This document shows positions 8,728 to 17,425 of a stretch of DNA of 64,000 nucleotides, in pieces; the stretch's first letter is position 1, and each line of letters begins with the position of its first letter. Made by a program: the position numbers and the translations under genes. The stretch is from SVEL01 sp045126215 (GTDB lineage: Bacteria > Bacillota > Clostridia > Lachnospirales > Lachnospiraceae): contig JBGVOD010000013.1 in assembly GCA_045126215.1 (NCBI GenBank), positions 1 through 64,000 of the forward strand, written 5' to 3'. The notes beneath the pieces are model-generated. The model had not been told where the DNA came from, searched no databases, and saw nothing but the letters and a program-made list of their open reading frames with translations.

Positions 8728-9780
8728 ATGATATATAACAGAATTAGCAAGGAAACTTCAAATAAACTACATATACTTCTTGTAATTGCTTTATCAAGTC
8801 TCTTTGTATATATATCGATAAAATTTTTGTTACCTGTCGCTTTTCCTTTTATATTATCGCTTCTTCTTTCAAAAATCACCATTCCCATATCATCATTTCT
8901 TCATAAAAGATTAAACTTTCATATCACATCTGCAAGCATTATCTCAGTAACTTTTCTCGGAATAATTATTGCAATAGCTTCGTACTATTTGATAAGCAGC
9001 ATTATAAGCCAGATTCATGACTTAATCATCAATCACAGTTATTATAGAAACGAGTTAAACAGAGCATTAAAAAACTGCTGTCACTTTGCATGTAATTATG
9101 TTGGTGAATCAGCAGATAATCTTTATTTCTATATAACAGACAAAATAAATGAATTTTCTACATTTGTAGAATCAAATGTTTTTCCTGTAATTATGAGCTA
9201 TACAGTATCAACTGTAAAGAGTATTTTTAATATATTTCTCTATATACTTACATCACTAATGGCACTTTATTTTTATACAAGAGACCATGGAAAAATAAGA
9301 ACATTTCTTACTAAAAGTCCATTTAACAGAGAATTTGTTTTTATAAAAGAAATTGTTTCTGATGTATGTGGTGCCTACTTAAAAACACAGATTACCATTA
9401 TGATAATTGTTTCAGCGCTATGCTCTATAGCCTTTGGAATTGTTCATAACCCGTACTTTATTCTTCTTGGCATCTTAATAGGCTTAGCCGATATACTTCC
9501 ACTAATCGGAGCAGGAACTTTCCTGGTACCCATAACTGTGTATTATTTTATATATGGAAGAACCAAAGAAGGACTCATCTTTTTAACAGTATTCATTCTC
9601 TGCTATCTAATTCGAGAAATCCTTGAGCCAAAACTAATGGGAAAACAAACAGGCATATCATCCCTTTCATCACTTATATCCATCTTTGTCGGATACAAAA
9701 TATTTGGTATTCTTGGGATGATTCTAGGCCCATTTGCATATATCTTTATAAAGAAAAGTATTGAGTATTTTAAACTTTAA
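8728..9780 (+). CDS. AI-2E family / YtvI-like membrane protein
   Basis: The 350-residue protein has about seven to eight hydrophobic segments: two near the N-terminus, one at about residue 70-95, one at about 160-185, and a cluster in the C-terminal half containing GLADILPLIGAGTFLVP, the typical family signature. Members include transporters of autoinducer-2 and the sporulation protein YtvI; which applies here is not decidable. AAAGGA precedes the ATG. It is one of the few plus-strand genes and converges with the response regulator, the last 11 bp of the two genes overlapping. The upstream region 8540-8727 is AT-rich and shows no clear operator. Confidence 0.85.
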   Translation: MIYNRISKETSNKLHILLVIALSSLFVYISIKFLLPVAFPFILSLLLSKITIPISSFLHKRLNFHITSASIISVTFLGIIIAIASYYLISSIISQIHDLIINHSYYRNELNRALKNCCHFACNYVGESADNLYFYITDKINEFSTFVESNVFPVIMSYTVSTVKSIFNIFLYILTSLMALYFYTRDHGKIRTFLTKSPFNREFVFIKEIVSDVCGAYLKTQITIMIIVSALCSIAFGIVHNPYFILLGILIGLADILPLIGAGTFLVPITVYYFIYGRTKEGLIFLTVFILCYLIREILEPKLMGKQTGISSLSSLISIFVGYKIFGILGMILGPFAYIFIKKSIEYFKL

Positions 9781-10459
9781 ACCTATATCCTACACCCCAG
9801 ATTGTTTCAATGTATTGAGGTTTTGTAGTATCCATTTCAATCTTCTCACGAATTTTCTTTATATGGACCGTTACGGTTGCAATATCACCAATTGAATCCA
9901 TATCCCAAATCTCTTTAAAAAGCTCATCCTTTGTAAATACATGATTTGGGTTAGATGCAAGAAATGTAAGCAAATCAAATTCTTTTGTAGTAAGAATTTT
10001 TTCTTCATTATTTACAAATACTCTTCTTGCTGTTTTATCAATCTTTATGCCTCTAATTTCAATTACTTCATTCTCTTTTATGTTACTATTTATCAGTCTT
10101 TCGTATCTATTAAGGTGCGCCTTGACTCTTGCCACTAATTCACTTGGACTAAACGGCTTTGTAATATAATCATCCGCACCAAGTCCTAATCCCTTTATCT
10201 TATCTATATCATCTTTCTTTGCAGAAACCATTAAGATAGGTGTGTTCTTCTTTGCTCTGATTTCTTTACATATCTCAAAACCATCAATTCCCGGTAACAT
10301 TAAATCAAGTATAAATAAATCAAATTCTTCATCCAATGCTCTTGCAAGACCTCTTAATCCATCATTTTCAATAACAACTTCAAAATCACTTATCTCCAAA
10401 TAATCTTTTTCAAGCTCTGCAATGCTTTCTTCATCCTCAATAATCAATATTCTGCTCAT
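9770..10459 (-). CDS. OmpR-family response regulator
   Basis: The 229-residue regulator has a receiver domain with phospho-acceptor Asp52 (FILDLMLPG), the acidic pair IIEDEE near the N-terminus and the KPFSPSELVAR block, then a winged-helix DNA-binding domain from about residue 130, ending in ETIWGVGYRFKV. It starts one base after the stop of the kinase gene (TAG-T-ATG), with the AAAGGTGG ribosome site inside the kinase coding region, so the two are translationally linked. The kinase-first order is the reverse of the common arrangement. Target genes are unknown; the adjacent convergent membrane protein is one possibility. Confidence 0.95.
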   Translation of the reverse strand: MSRILIIEDEESIAELEKDYLEISDFEVVIENDGLRGLARALDEEFDLFILDLMLPGIDGFEICKEIRAKKNTPILMVSAKKDDIDKIKGLGLGADDYITKPFSPSELVARVKAHLNRYERLINSNIKENEVIEIRGIKIDKTARRVFVNNEEKILTTKEFDLLTFLASNPNHVFTKDELFKEIWDMDSIGDIATVTVHIKKIREKIEMDTTKPQYIETIWGVGYRFKV

Positions 10460-10460
10460 A

Positions 10461-11954
10461 CTAATCCACCTTTCTTAATATAAAATGCATCGTTGTTCCA
10501 GTTCCTTTCTTGGAAACTGCCCATATACTTCCACCGTGTGCCTCTATGATTTTTTTAACAATAGCAAGGCCTATTCCACTGCCTCCCTGACTGGAATTTC
10601 TAGAAGCATCTGTTCTATAAAATCTATCAAAGATATAAGGTATCTCGCTAGCTTCCATTCCCTTTCCATTATCTTCTATTTCTACTTCTACAAATCCATC
10701 TTCTCTTTCATCTTTAAGCCTGATTGCAACAAATCTTTCTTCCTTGTCCATATACTTAACAGAATTGCTTATAATATTATTTATTACTCTTCTAAGCTGT
10801 TCCGGATCTGCGATAACTTTAACATCTTTGTCAACATAATTTATATATGTGAGTTTAATTCCTCTTGCACTAAGGTCAGTATTTATTTCATCTATACAAT
10901 CGCTGAAATACTCATCAACATTTAGCTTTACAAAATTATATGGTATCTTATTCGTGTCAATCTTTGAATAGATTGTCAACTCACCTATAAGCCTGTCCAT
11001 ATCATTTGCTTTGTTGTAAATAGTCCTTATATATTTATCCATCTTTTCAGGACTGTCCGCAACACCATCCATAATTCCTTCAACATAACCCTTAATCGTG
11101 GTAAGAGGTGTTTTCAAATCGTGAGAAATATTACTAATTAATTCTTTGCTTTCCTCATCCCTTTTTATATTTTCCTCTATGGATTCTTTAAGGTGACTTC
11201 TCATTTCTTCAAAGGCTTCTGACAGTTCACCAAACTCATTATTTTTATACTGCTTTATCTTGAAATCAACGTTGCCATTTGAAATATTATTTGCTGCTTT
11301 TTTAAGCTCCTGTACTGGCTTAAGTACACCATTGTATATCCATAACATAAGACAGGAACCGATTAAAATCATACACGCAACAACTATAATTATAAATACC
11401 ACATTCATTGTGTGAATCTCTGGTATACTGCTGTTAAGTCTTGATATTATGAAAATCGAACCGCTGTCACCATCATCATATGTAAAATATTCTGGTTTTA
11501 CCAGATACTGTTTCGAACTGACTATATACATTGTCTTATCTTCATTTCCAGTATCCTCCAAAAAAGGTTCTATAATACTCTCAATATTAGCTATAGTTTC
11601 TTGACCTTTACCACTTGAGCCATTAAATATAATGTCATCTCCCTTTTTGACAACAATAAACGTGTATTTATTATATAGTTTGTCATTGAGTGTCTTTAAA
11701 TACTCTTTATCGGCAAGTTTTTTAGGGCTTTCTTTTTTTATTTCTTTTATATCTTTTCGTACATTATCTGTTATCTGATCTAAAATCTCCACAGTATTGT
11801 ACATTTTTTCATATCCAGAAATCTCTATGCCATATTTATCCTCAATAAGACTTATCTGGTAGTGACCAAGCAAAGCTATCAACAGCCCTATCAAAGTGAT
11901 AGGCAGTATTGCAATAATAAAAAAAGAGATTGCTATTTTCTTTGTTATCTTCAA
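10461..11954 (-). CDS. Sensor histidine kinase with HAMP domain
   Basis: This 497-residue membrane kinase has a first membrane segment (about 7-30), an extracytoplasmic sensor region (about 31-180), a second segment (183-206), a HAMP linker (about 207-258), the phospho-acceptor His278 in NISHDLKTPLTTIKGY, and an ATPase domain with NNIISNSVKY, DNGKGM and GGSGIGLAIVKK. It should phosphorylate the downstream regulator. It starts with TTG (11952-11954), seven bases after GTGAGG. The signal is not evident from the sensor region, which has no recognised domain beyond a PDC-like layout. Confidence 0.95.
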   Translation of the reverse strand: MKITKKIAISFFIIAILPITLIGLLIALLGHYQISLIEDKYGIEISGYEKMYNTVEILDQITDNVRKDIKEIKKESPKKLADKEYLKTLNDKLYNKYTFIVVKKGDDIIFNGSSGKGQETIANIESIIEPFLEDTGNEDKTMYIVSSKQYLVKPEYFTYDDGDSGSIFIISRLNSSIPEIHTMNVVFIIIVVACMILIGSCLMLWIYNGVLKPVQELKKAANNISNGNVDFKIKQYKNNEFGELSEAFEEMRSHLKESIEENIKRDEESKELISNISHDLKTPLTTIKGYVEGIMDGVADSPEKMDKYIRTIYNKANDMDRLIGELTIYSKIDTNKIPYNFVKLNVDEYFSDCIDEINTDLSARGIKLTYINYVDKDVKVIADPEQLRRVINNIISNSVKYMDKEERFVAIRLKDEREDGFVEVEIEDNGKGMEASEIPYIFDRFYRTDASRNSSQGGSGIGLAIVKKIIEAHGGSIWAVSKKGTGTTMHFILRKVD

Positions 11955-12039
11955 AATAATACCTCACATATTTATAGCACAATATTGAAATAGGATGTTG
12001 AGGTCAAATTATATTTGCCTCAATGTCTTATTATTCTTA

Positions 12040-12065
12040 AAGGCTCCGTCCAAAGACGAAGCCTT
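12040..12065 (-). terminator. Hairpin after metK
   Basis: Arms AAGGCTTCGTC and GACGGAGCCTT pair over 11 positions with one mismatch or wobble and a TTTG loop, followed on the minus strand by only three T. It is about 75 bp past the metK stop and upstream of the kinase gene; a weak terminator is likely. Confidence 0.55.
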
Positions 12066-12138
12066 ATGCCTTATACAAAAAGTATACACTATTTAATTTA
12101 ATATGAACAGTTAACAAACTATAACAATAATAAAAAAA

Positions 12139-13326
12139 TTATAAATATTTCTTTAATACATCTACTTTATCTAACTTTTCCCATGGAAGATCAATATCAT
12201 TTCTTCCAAAATGACCGTATGCAGATGTCTGCTTGTAGATTGGTCTTCTAAGGTCTAACATCTTAATGATACCTGCTGGTCTTAAATCAAAGTTTTCTCT
12301 GATAATCTCAATAAGTTTTTCATCAGAAATCTTACCTGTTCCAAATGTATCAACCATAATGGATGTTGGATATGCAACACCTATTGCATACGAAAGCTGA
12401 ATTTCACACTTATCAGCAAGACCTGCAGCTACAATGTTCTTTGCAACATAACGTGCAGCATATGCAGCCGAACGGTCAACCTTTGTACAATCCTTACCCG
12501 AAAAAGCTCCACCGCCGTGTCTTGCGTATCCACCATAAGTATCAACGATAATCTTTCTACCTGTAAGTCCTGAATCTCCATGTGGTCCACCTATTACAAA
12601 TCTACCTGTTGGATTGATAAAAAATTTTGTTGTATCACTCAAAAGTTCCTTTGGAAGAACAGGCTCAAATACATACTTCTTAATATCTTCATGAATCTGC
12701 TCCTGAGTAACATCTGGATCATGCTGTGTTGATAATACTACAGCATCAAGATGTAATGGCTTACCATTTTCATCATATTCAACAGAAACCTGTGTCTTAC
12801 CATCAGGTCTTAAATATTTAAGTGTTCCGTTCTTTCTTACTTCTGTAAGTTTCTTAGCAAGCTTGTGTGCTAATGCGATTGGATATGGCATAAATTCCTC
12901 TGTTTCATTTGTAGCATAACCAAACATCATACCCTGATCACCAGCACCAATTGCATCAATTTCTGAATCTGTCATTGTATTTTCTTTTGCTTCTAATGCT
13001 TTATCAACACCCATAGCAATATCTGCAGACTGCTTGTCTAAAGCAACCATAACTGCACATGTATTTGCATCAAATCCATATTCAGCATTTGTATATCCTA
13101 TCTCTGCAATTGTATCTCTTACTATTTTCTGTACATCTATGTTTGCCTTTGTTGTAATTTCACCCATTACAAGAACAAGACCTGTAGTAGTACATGTTTC
13201 ACAAGCCACACGGCTCATTGGATCCTGTTCCATTAATGCATCAAGAACAGCATCTGATATTGCATCACATACCTTGTCTGGATGTCCCTCTGTTACTGAT
13301 TCTGAAGTAAATAATAACTTTTCCAT
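12139..13326 (-). CDS. metK: S-adenosylmethionine synthetase
   Basis: The 395-residue enzyme makes S-adenosylmethionine from methionine and ATP. Family marks are the N-terminal FTSESVTEGHPDKVCD (catalytic His and ATP-binding Asp), GAGDQGMMFGYA, the phosphate loop GGPHGDSGLTGRK and GGGAFSGKDCTKVDRS. The ATG follows AAAAGGAGAAAG. The gene is preceded by an S-box leader with an intrinsic terminator, so expression should fall when S-adenosylmethionine is abundant. Confidence 0.98.
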   Translation of the reverse strand: MEKLLFTSESVTEGHPDKVCDAISDAVLDALMEQDPMSRVACETCTTTGLVLVMGEITTKANIDVQKIVRDTIAEIGYTNAEYGFDANTCAVMVALDKQSADIAMGVDKALEAKENTMTDSEIDAIGAGDQGMMFGYATNETEEFMPYPIALAHKLAKKLTEVRKNGTLKYLRPDGKTQVSVEYDENGKPLHLDAVVLSTQHDPDVTQEQIHEDIKKYVFEPVLPKELLSDTTKFFINPTGRFVIGGPHGDSGLTGRKIIVDTYGGYARHGGGAFSGKDCTKVDRSAAYAARYVAKNIVAAGLADKCEIQLSYAIGVAYPTSIMVDTFGTGKISDEKLIEIIRENFDLRPAGIIKMLDLRRPIYKQTSAYGHFGRNDIDLPWEKLDKVDVLKKYL

Positions 13327-13383
13327 TTCTTTCTCCTTTTCTTGTTGTGCTTTTATTTAAATTAAACTCTACCATATGGGGTG

Positions 13384-13442
13384 TTTTTTGATTTATAAGA
13401 TTAGGTCTAAAAAGGTACCTTCTGACCCTAACTGTGTAAATC
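13384..13442 (-). other. Second hairpin in the metK leader, between the riboswitch terminator and the ribosome site
   Basis: On the minus strand GATTTA...TAAATC and TTAGGGTC...GACCTAA are inverted pairs around the palindrome AAGGTACCTT. No U-run follows, so it is not a second terminator. It could shield the mRNA or influence translation. Confidence 0.45.
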
Positions 13443-13468
13443 AAAAAAGATCCGCATTCCGCGGACCT
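13443..13468 (-). terminator. Riboswitch terminator of metK
   Basis: The stem GGTCCGC/GCGGATC (13461-13467 with 13449-13455), extended by one A-T pair, has a five-base loop and is followed by six T on the minus strand. It lies 20-45 bases past the S-box aptamer, the usual place for SAM-controlled termination. Confidence 0.88.
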
Positions 13469-13489
13469 GACTTTCAAGGTAATCAAATC

Positions 13490-13583
13490 CTCTTATTGTT
13501 CGATATATCGCTCAGGTTGGCACCTTCCTTTCGGGGTTGCCGGGCTTCACAGATCCTTGTATCTCCACCGCTCTGAATAAGAG
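13490..13583 (-). ncRNA. SAM-I (S-box) riboswitch aptamer
   Basis: On the minus strand P1 is closed by CTCTTATT/AATAAGAG. Inside are the S-box core elements AGCGGTGGAG, the conserved GAAGCCCGGCAACC and AAGGTGCCAACCTGAGCGA. The 94-nt element is followed by an intrinsic terminator and metK. S-box aptamers bind S-adenosylmethionine and favour the terminator when it is abundant; feedback control of metK fits this logic. Confidence 0.96.
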
Positions 13584-13610
13584 TATCATCTATTTAATTC
13601 TTACATCTGT

Positions 13611-13639
13611 ATAATATATTCATTAGTGATAATTGTCAA
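13611..13639 (-). promoter_or_regulatory. Promoter of the SAM riboswitch-metK unit
   Basis: Minus-strand TTGACA (13634-13639), a 17-bp spacer and TATTAT (13611-13616) place the transcription start about 20 bases before the aptamer. Confidence 0.8.
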
Positions 13640-13672
13640 CAGTTTTTAAAAGTAAAATATTGCTAAAGATTA

Positions 13673-14965
13673 TTAAACTACCATAAGCTTAAATTTAGTA
13701 ATATCTTTATCACTTGTTACAAGTTCAATCTCTCCACCAAGCTTTTTAATCTTCTCATGGAAACACTCATAACCTCTCTGGATAAAATGAATATCGTCTA
13801 TTTCTGTGTATCCTTCCGCTGCCAATCCAGCAAGAACAAGTGCTGCACCAGCACGCAAATCAAGTGCATTTACCTGTGCACCTGTATATTTGGAAACACC
13901 CTCGATAATAGCAATATTTCCTTCAACCTTAATATTTGCACCCATCCTTATAAGTTCATCAACATATTTGAATCTGTTTTCAAAAATGCTCTCTACAACT
14001 GTACTTGTGCCTTCTGCAAGGGCAAGCGCTACCGCAATCTGAGGTTGCATATCTGTTGGAAATCCTGGATATGGAAGTGTCTTAACCTGTGTTGATGAAA
14101 GCTTTCCATTTCCAATAACTCTAACTGCGTCATCATACTCTTCAACACTGCAGCCAATTTCATAAAGTTTTGATGTAATAGCCTCAAGATGCTTTGGAAT
14201 AACATTCTTAACAAGAATATTGCCATTTGTAACTGCTGCCGCAAACATAAATGTTCCGGCCTCAATCTGATCAGGAATAACTGAATATTCACAACCATGT
14301 AGTTTTTCAACGCCCTTGATACGAATAACATCTGTACCTGCACCTCTGATGTTGGCCCCCATACTGTTCAACATATTAGCTACATCAACAATATGAGGCT
14401 CCTTTGCAGCATTTTCCAAAACTGTATTACCCTCTGCCAATACAGCAGCTAACATTACATTTATAGTAGCTCCTACAGAAACTACATCGAAATACACATG
14501 ATTTCCTGCGAGAACATCTGCTTCTGTCTTTATACGACCATATTCTATCTTAACATCTGCACCAAGTGCCTTAAATCCCTTTATATGCTGATCTATAGGT
14601 CTGCTTCCGATATTACATCCTCCCGGAAGAGTAACTTCAGCCTTTCTAAACTTTCCAAGTAAGGCACCTATAAGATAATATGATGCTCTTATTTTTTTTA
14701 TAAATTCATTATCTGCACATGTTGATGTAATGGTGCTGCCATCTATCTTGACACAATGTCTGTTTACTCTCTCAACTCTGGCACCTATCTCAGAAATTGC
14801 ATCAATCAGTACATTTATATCTCTAACATCCGGTAAATTGTCTATTGTAACAGTCTCATCTGCAATAACAGCTGCAGCAAGAATACCTAGTGCTGCATTC
14901 TTTGCACCACTTATGTCTACTTCGCCAATTAATGGATTTCCACCTTTTACAATGTATTTTTCCAT
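13673..14965 (-). CDS. murA: UDP-N-acetylglucosamine 1-carboxyvinyltransferase
   Basis: The 430-residue enzyme transfers enolpyruvate from PEP to UDP-GlcNAc, the first committed step of peptidoglycan synthesis. It has the N-terminal GGNPLIGEVDISGAKNAALG, the active-site loop GGCNIGSRPIDQH with the catalytic Cys (the fosfomycin target), and the C-terminal DLRAGAALVLAGLAAEG. The ATG at 14963-14965 is preferred over one four codons upstream because GAGG precedes it by a normal distance. Firmicutes often carry two MurA copies; which this is cannot be told. The next gene upstream is a cell-wall hydrolase, separated by a terminator. Confidence 0.96.
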   Translation of the reverse strand: MEKYIVKGGNPLIGEVDISGAKNAALGILAAAVIADETVTIDNLPDVRDINVLIDAISEIGARVERVNRHCVKIDGSTITSTCADNEFIKKIRASYYLIGALLGKFRKAEVTLPGGCNIGSRPIDQHIKGFKALGADVKIEYGRIKTEADVLAGNHVYFDVVSVGATINVMLAAVLAEGNTVLENAAKEPHIVDVANMLNSMGANIRGAGTDVIRIKGVEKLHGCEYSVIPDQIEAGTFMFAAAVTNGNILVKNVIPKHLEAITSKLYEIGCSVEEYDDAVRVIGNGKLSSTQVKTLPYPGFPTDMQPQIAVALALAEGTSTVVESIFENRFKYVDELIRMGANIKVEGNIAIIEGVSKYTGAQVNALDLRAGAALVLAGLAAEGYTEIDDIHFIQRGYECFHEKIKKLGGEIELVTSDKDITKFKLMVV

Positions 14966-15015
14966 AATATACCTCAAATTTTATTCAAAAAAATATATAT
15001 CAATAATTTATTTAT

Positions 15016-15059
15016 CCAAAATTAATGTGTGCACTTAAAATTGGGCGCACACATTAATT
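15016..15059 (-). terminator. Terminator of the LysM-G5-M23 gene
   Basis: A 13-bp stem (arms 15020-15032 and 15047-15059, ATTAATGTGTGC/GCACACATTAAT) is followed on the minus strand by four T. It lies just after the hydrolase stop and before murA. Confidence 0.78.
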
Positions 15060-15073
15060 ATAGCAAATCTTTT

Positions 15074-16606
15074 TTATTTGTAAAGATAATCTGCAGGATT
15101 AGATCTTACGCCATTTACAACTATCTCGAAATGAAGATGTGGTCCTGTACTATTTCCAGTATTTCCACTTGCAGCAATAACCTGCCCCTGTTTTACTGAT
15201 TGACCATATGTCACGTATATTCTGCTTAAATGGGCATATCTAGTCTGTTTTCCATCTGGATGACTAATAAGCACTGTATATCCAAAGCTTCCGTTCCAAC
15301 CAGCTTCAACTACAACACCACCACTAGATGCCATAACTGAAGTTCCTGTTGAGCATGCATAATCAAGTCCCCAATGCATTCTTCCCCATCTCCATCCATA
15401 ATATGATGAAATACGTCCTGTAGATACAGGTACAATATATGTTGGAGGTGTAAGTGTACCAACCTCAACCACTCTGGCTGTAGGCTCTACTGTAACTTTC
15501 TCAGCAAGAATTGTCACATTCTGTTCAACACCATCTTTGTACTCTACATCAGCAACAACAACTCTATGTCCTTTTGATCCTTCGTTAATTACATATGAAT
15601 ATGTATTATACATACTGTCATTGTATACATATTCTACAGGAAGATCATAGTCTTCTTCATATGTCTTCTGTTCTGTAACAACAACCGATAATTCCGGCTT
15701 TGGAACCATTACATTTATCAAATCGCCTATACGGATATAATCCTCCTCTGTATAGTCAGGATTCATTGCCAAAAGTTCATCGAGTGTAAGCTCATATTGA
15801 ATAGCAATACCATATAATGTATCTCCTGTCTGAACCTCATATGTTTCATTTGTTTCTTTTTCTTTTGTAATAATATTGATTGCATCATCAAGTTTCATTA
15901 TATCTGATGATGGCACATATGTTTCTGTAATATTGATATCCTGCACAAATTCAATATTTTTTATGTGATCTTCTTCACTAAATATCTGATCTTCTGTAAT
16001 CTGTTCCTGCTCATTTTCACTGTCAATCGCAGCCATCACATCATCAGGATACTGTCTTAGAACATCCGCCTTAATAATATCATATGTTATTTTTTCAAAA
16101 CGTGAATCTTTATCATTATATAAAATGACGTCAAATTGATTATCCTCGTCATATTTTGCCTGTGCGGCTTTAAGGAGTTTTATTACATCCTCTTTTGTTT
16201 CAAGAGTGATTGTAAGACCTTCTATATCTAAAACGTATGCCTGTTTCTTTGTATCAACTGTGGAATTTTTTAATTCCACATACATGGAATTCTTTATAAT
16301 TTCATCTGAATCAGCCTTGCCAAAGAGACTATTATCTTCTTCAAATGTTAATTCTCCATCTATATATACATTTTCATCACTTGCATTCTCAAGCTCTGTT
16401 CTTGCCTCTATATATAATTCCTTTATTTCATCAATGTCTTCGCAAACACCAATCTGCTTTCCATTTAAACTTACTGTATAAAGCTGTCCATTATCACTAT
16501 GATTACTAAACCATGGAAATGCTGCAGCCATAACCATCATTACACCTATGGCTGTACCTGCAAAAGTTACTCTGATACGTTTACTGTACTTTGTATACTT
16601 TTTCAT
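15074..16606 (-). CDS. Cell-wall endopeptidase: LysM, G5 and M23 (LytM-type) domains
   Basis: The 510-residue exported protein starts with a basic N-terminus and a hydrophobic segment (about 11-31) acting as signal or anchor. A long acidic region precedes a LysM domain (about 256-302, YEVQTGDTLYGIAIQYEL), a G5 domain (about 310-380, ending TVEPTARVVEVGT) and a C-terminal M23 peptidase (397-510). The zinc ligands are present: His411 and Asp415 in HWGLD, and His492 in GPHLHFE, with His459 nearby, so it should be active. M23 enzymes cut peptidoglycan cross-bridges; LysM and G5 bind the wall. Roles in division or growth are inferred. Confidence 0.93.
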   Translation of the reverse strand: MKKYTKYSKRIRVTFAGTAIGVMMVMAAAFPWFSNHSDNGQLYTVSLNGKQIGVCEDIDEIKELYIEARTELENASDENVYIDGELTFEEDNSLFGKADSDEIIKNSMYVELKNSTVDTKKQAYVLDIEGLTITLETKEDVIKLLKAAQAKYDEDNQFDVILYNDKDSRFEKITYDIIKADVLRQYPDDVMAAIDSENEQEQITEDQIFSEEDHIKNIEFVQDINITETYVPSSDIMKLDDAINIITKEKETNETYEVQTGDTLYGIAIQYELTLDELLAMNPDYTEEDYIRIGDLINVMVPKPELSVVVTEQKTYEEDYDLPVEYVYNDSMYNTYSYVINEGSKGHRVVVADVEYKDGVEQNVTILAEKVTVEPTARVVEVGTLTPPTYIVPVSTGRISSYYGWRWGRMHWGLDYACSTGTSVMASSGGVVVEAGWNGSFGYTVLISHPDGKQTRYAHLSRIYVTYGQSVKQGQVIAASGNTGNSTGPHLHFEIVVNGVRSNPADYLYK

Positions 16607-16727
16607 ATTGCCTCCATAAATTATATTTATAAAAATATTATCTCACATTCAAATTAATAATTAGTAATTGTTTTGTAACAATTCTGTAACATTTATGATT
16701 TTAACAGCAAAAGATACTTTTGTAAAG

Positions 16728-17228
16728 CTATTTCTTCAGCTGTGCAATCAATTCCTGTACTGTTTCTTCTACATTTTTACCAGTTTCATCTATAATTATA
16801 TCTGAATATTTCTCATATAAAGGCACTCTTTCTTCATATAAATCCTTTAAATCCTGTCCGTCTTTAAGGACGACTCCTCTGCCTTTGAGATTTCCAAGTC
16901 TTCCATTTATTTCATCATAACCAACCTTCAAATACACTACCGTTCCAATTTCTTTCAAGTGCTCCATGGCTTCTTTACCATATACAACACTTCCTCCTGT
17001 CGCAATAACAGATTTATGGCATTCAAGCGTACTATTTACTCTGTTTTCTACTTGAATAAAGCCTTCTACACCTTTTTCAGCTATTATTTCCTTGAGAAGT
17101 TTTCCTTCCTGCTCTTGAATCACAATATCTGCATCTATAAATTTATATCCTATAATCTTTGCAAGTACTACTCCTGCTGTACTCTTACCCACACCAGGCA
17201 TACCTATAAGTACAATATTATCTTTCAT
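16728..17228 (-). CDS. Shikimate-kinase-like P-loop kinase with altered substrate site
   Basis: The 166-residue protein has the AroK fold: Walker A GMPGVGKST (9-17), DAD (32-34), a GG turn (78-79), a LID containing Arg117, and RVPLYE (134-139) near the C-terminus. However, the shikimate-binding Arg of the motif FRxxE is Ile58 (GFIQVE), and the third Gly of the GGG turn is Ser80. Size and nucleotide-binding parts fit shikimate kinase, which phosphorylates shikimate in aromatic amino acid synthesis, but the changes at the shikimate pocket make another small substrate possible. No other aromatic pathway gene lies nearby. Confidence 0.75.
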   Translation of the reverse strand: MKDNIVLIGMPGVGKSTAGVVLAKIIGYKFIDADIVIQEQEGKLLKEIIAEKGVEGFIQVENRVNSTLECHKSVIATGGSVVYGKEAMEHLKEIGTVVYLKVGYDEINGRLGNLKGRGVVLKDGQDLKDLYEERVPLYEKYSDIIIDETGKNVEETVQELIAQLKK

Positions 17229-17364
17229 AATTTATCATTCTCCTGTTTTGTTTTAAGAAACACTTCTCCTTCATCTTATGACCCGAATCACAAGTGTCCT
17301 TCGCCAAACCATAAAAATTATAGTTGCAAATTATCTCTTTTTCAAGTAGTTTTACATATCTTTC

Positions 17365-17394
17365 TTGCTATATTACTACATTTTGTGATAATAT
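17365..17394 (+). promoter_or_regulatory. Probable promoter of the HD-GYP-GNAT gene
   Basis: TTGCTA (17365-17370), an 18-bp spacer and TAATAT (17389-17394) lie about 30 bases before the chosen ATG; the hexamers are only partial matches. Confidence 0.5.
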
Positions 17395-17425
17395 ATATAC
17401 ATATTTAGTAAATCAGGAGATTTTT

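Noticed and set aside
13376..13576. Plus-strand frame of about 66 codons
   Set aside because: It lies over the SAM riboswitch and its terminator, which explain the sequence.
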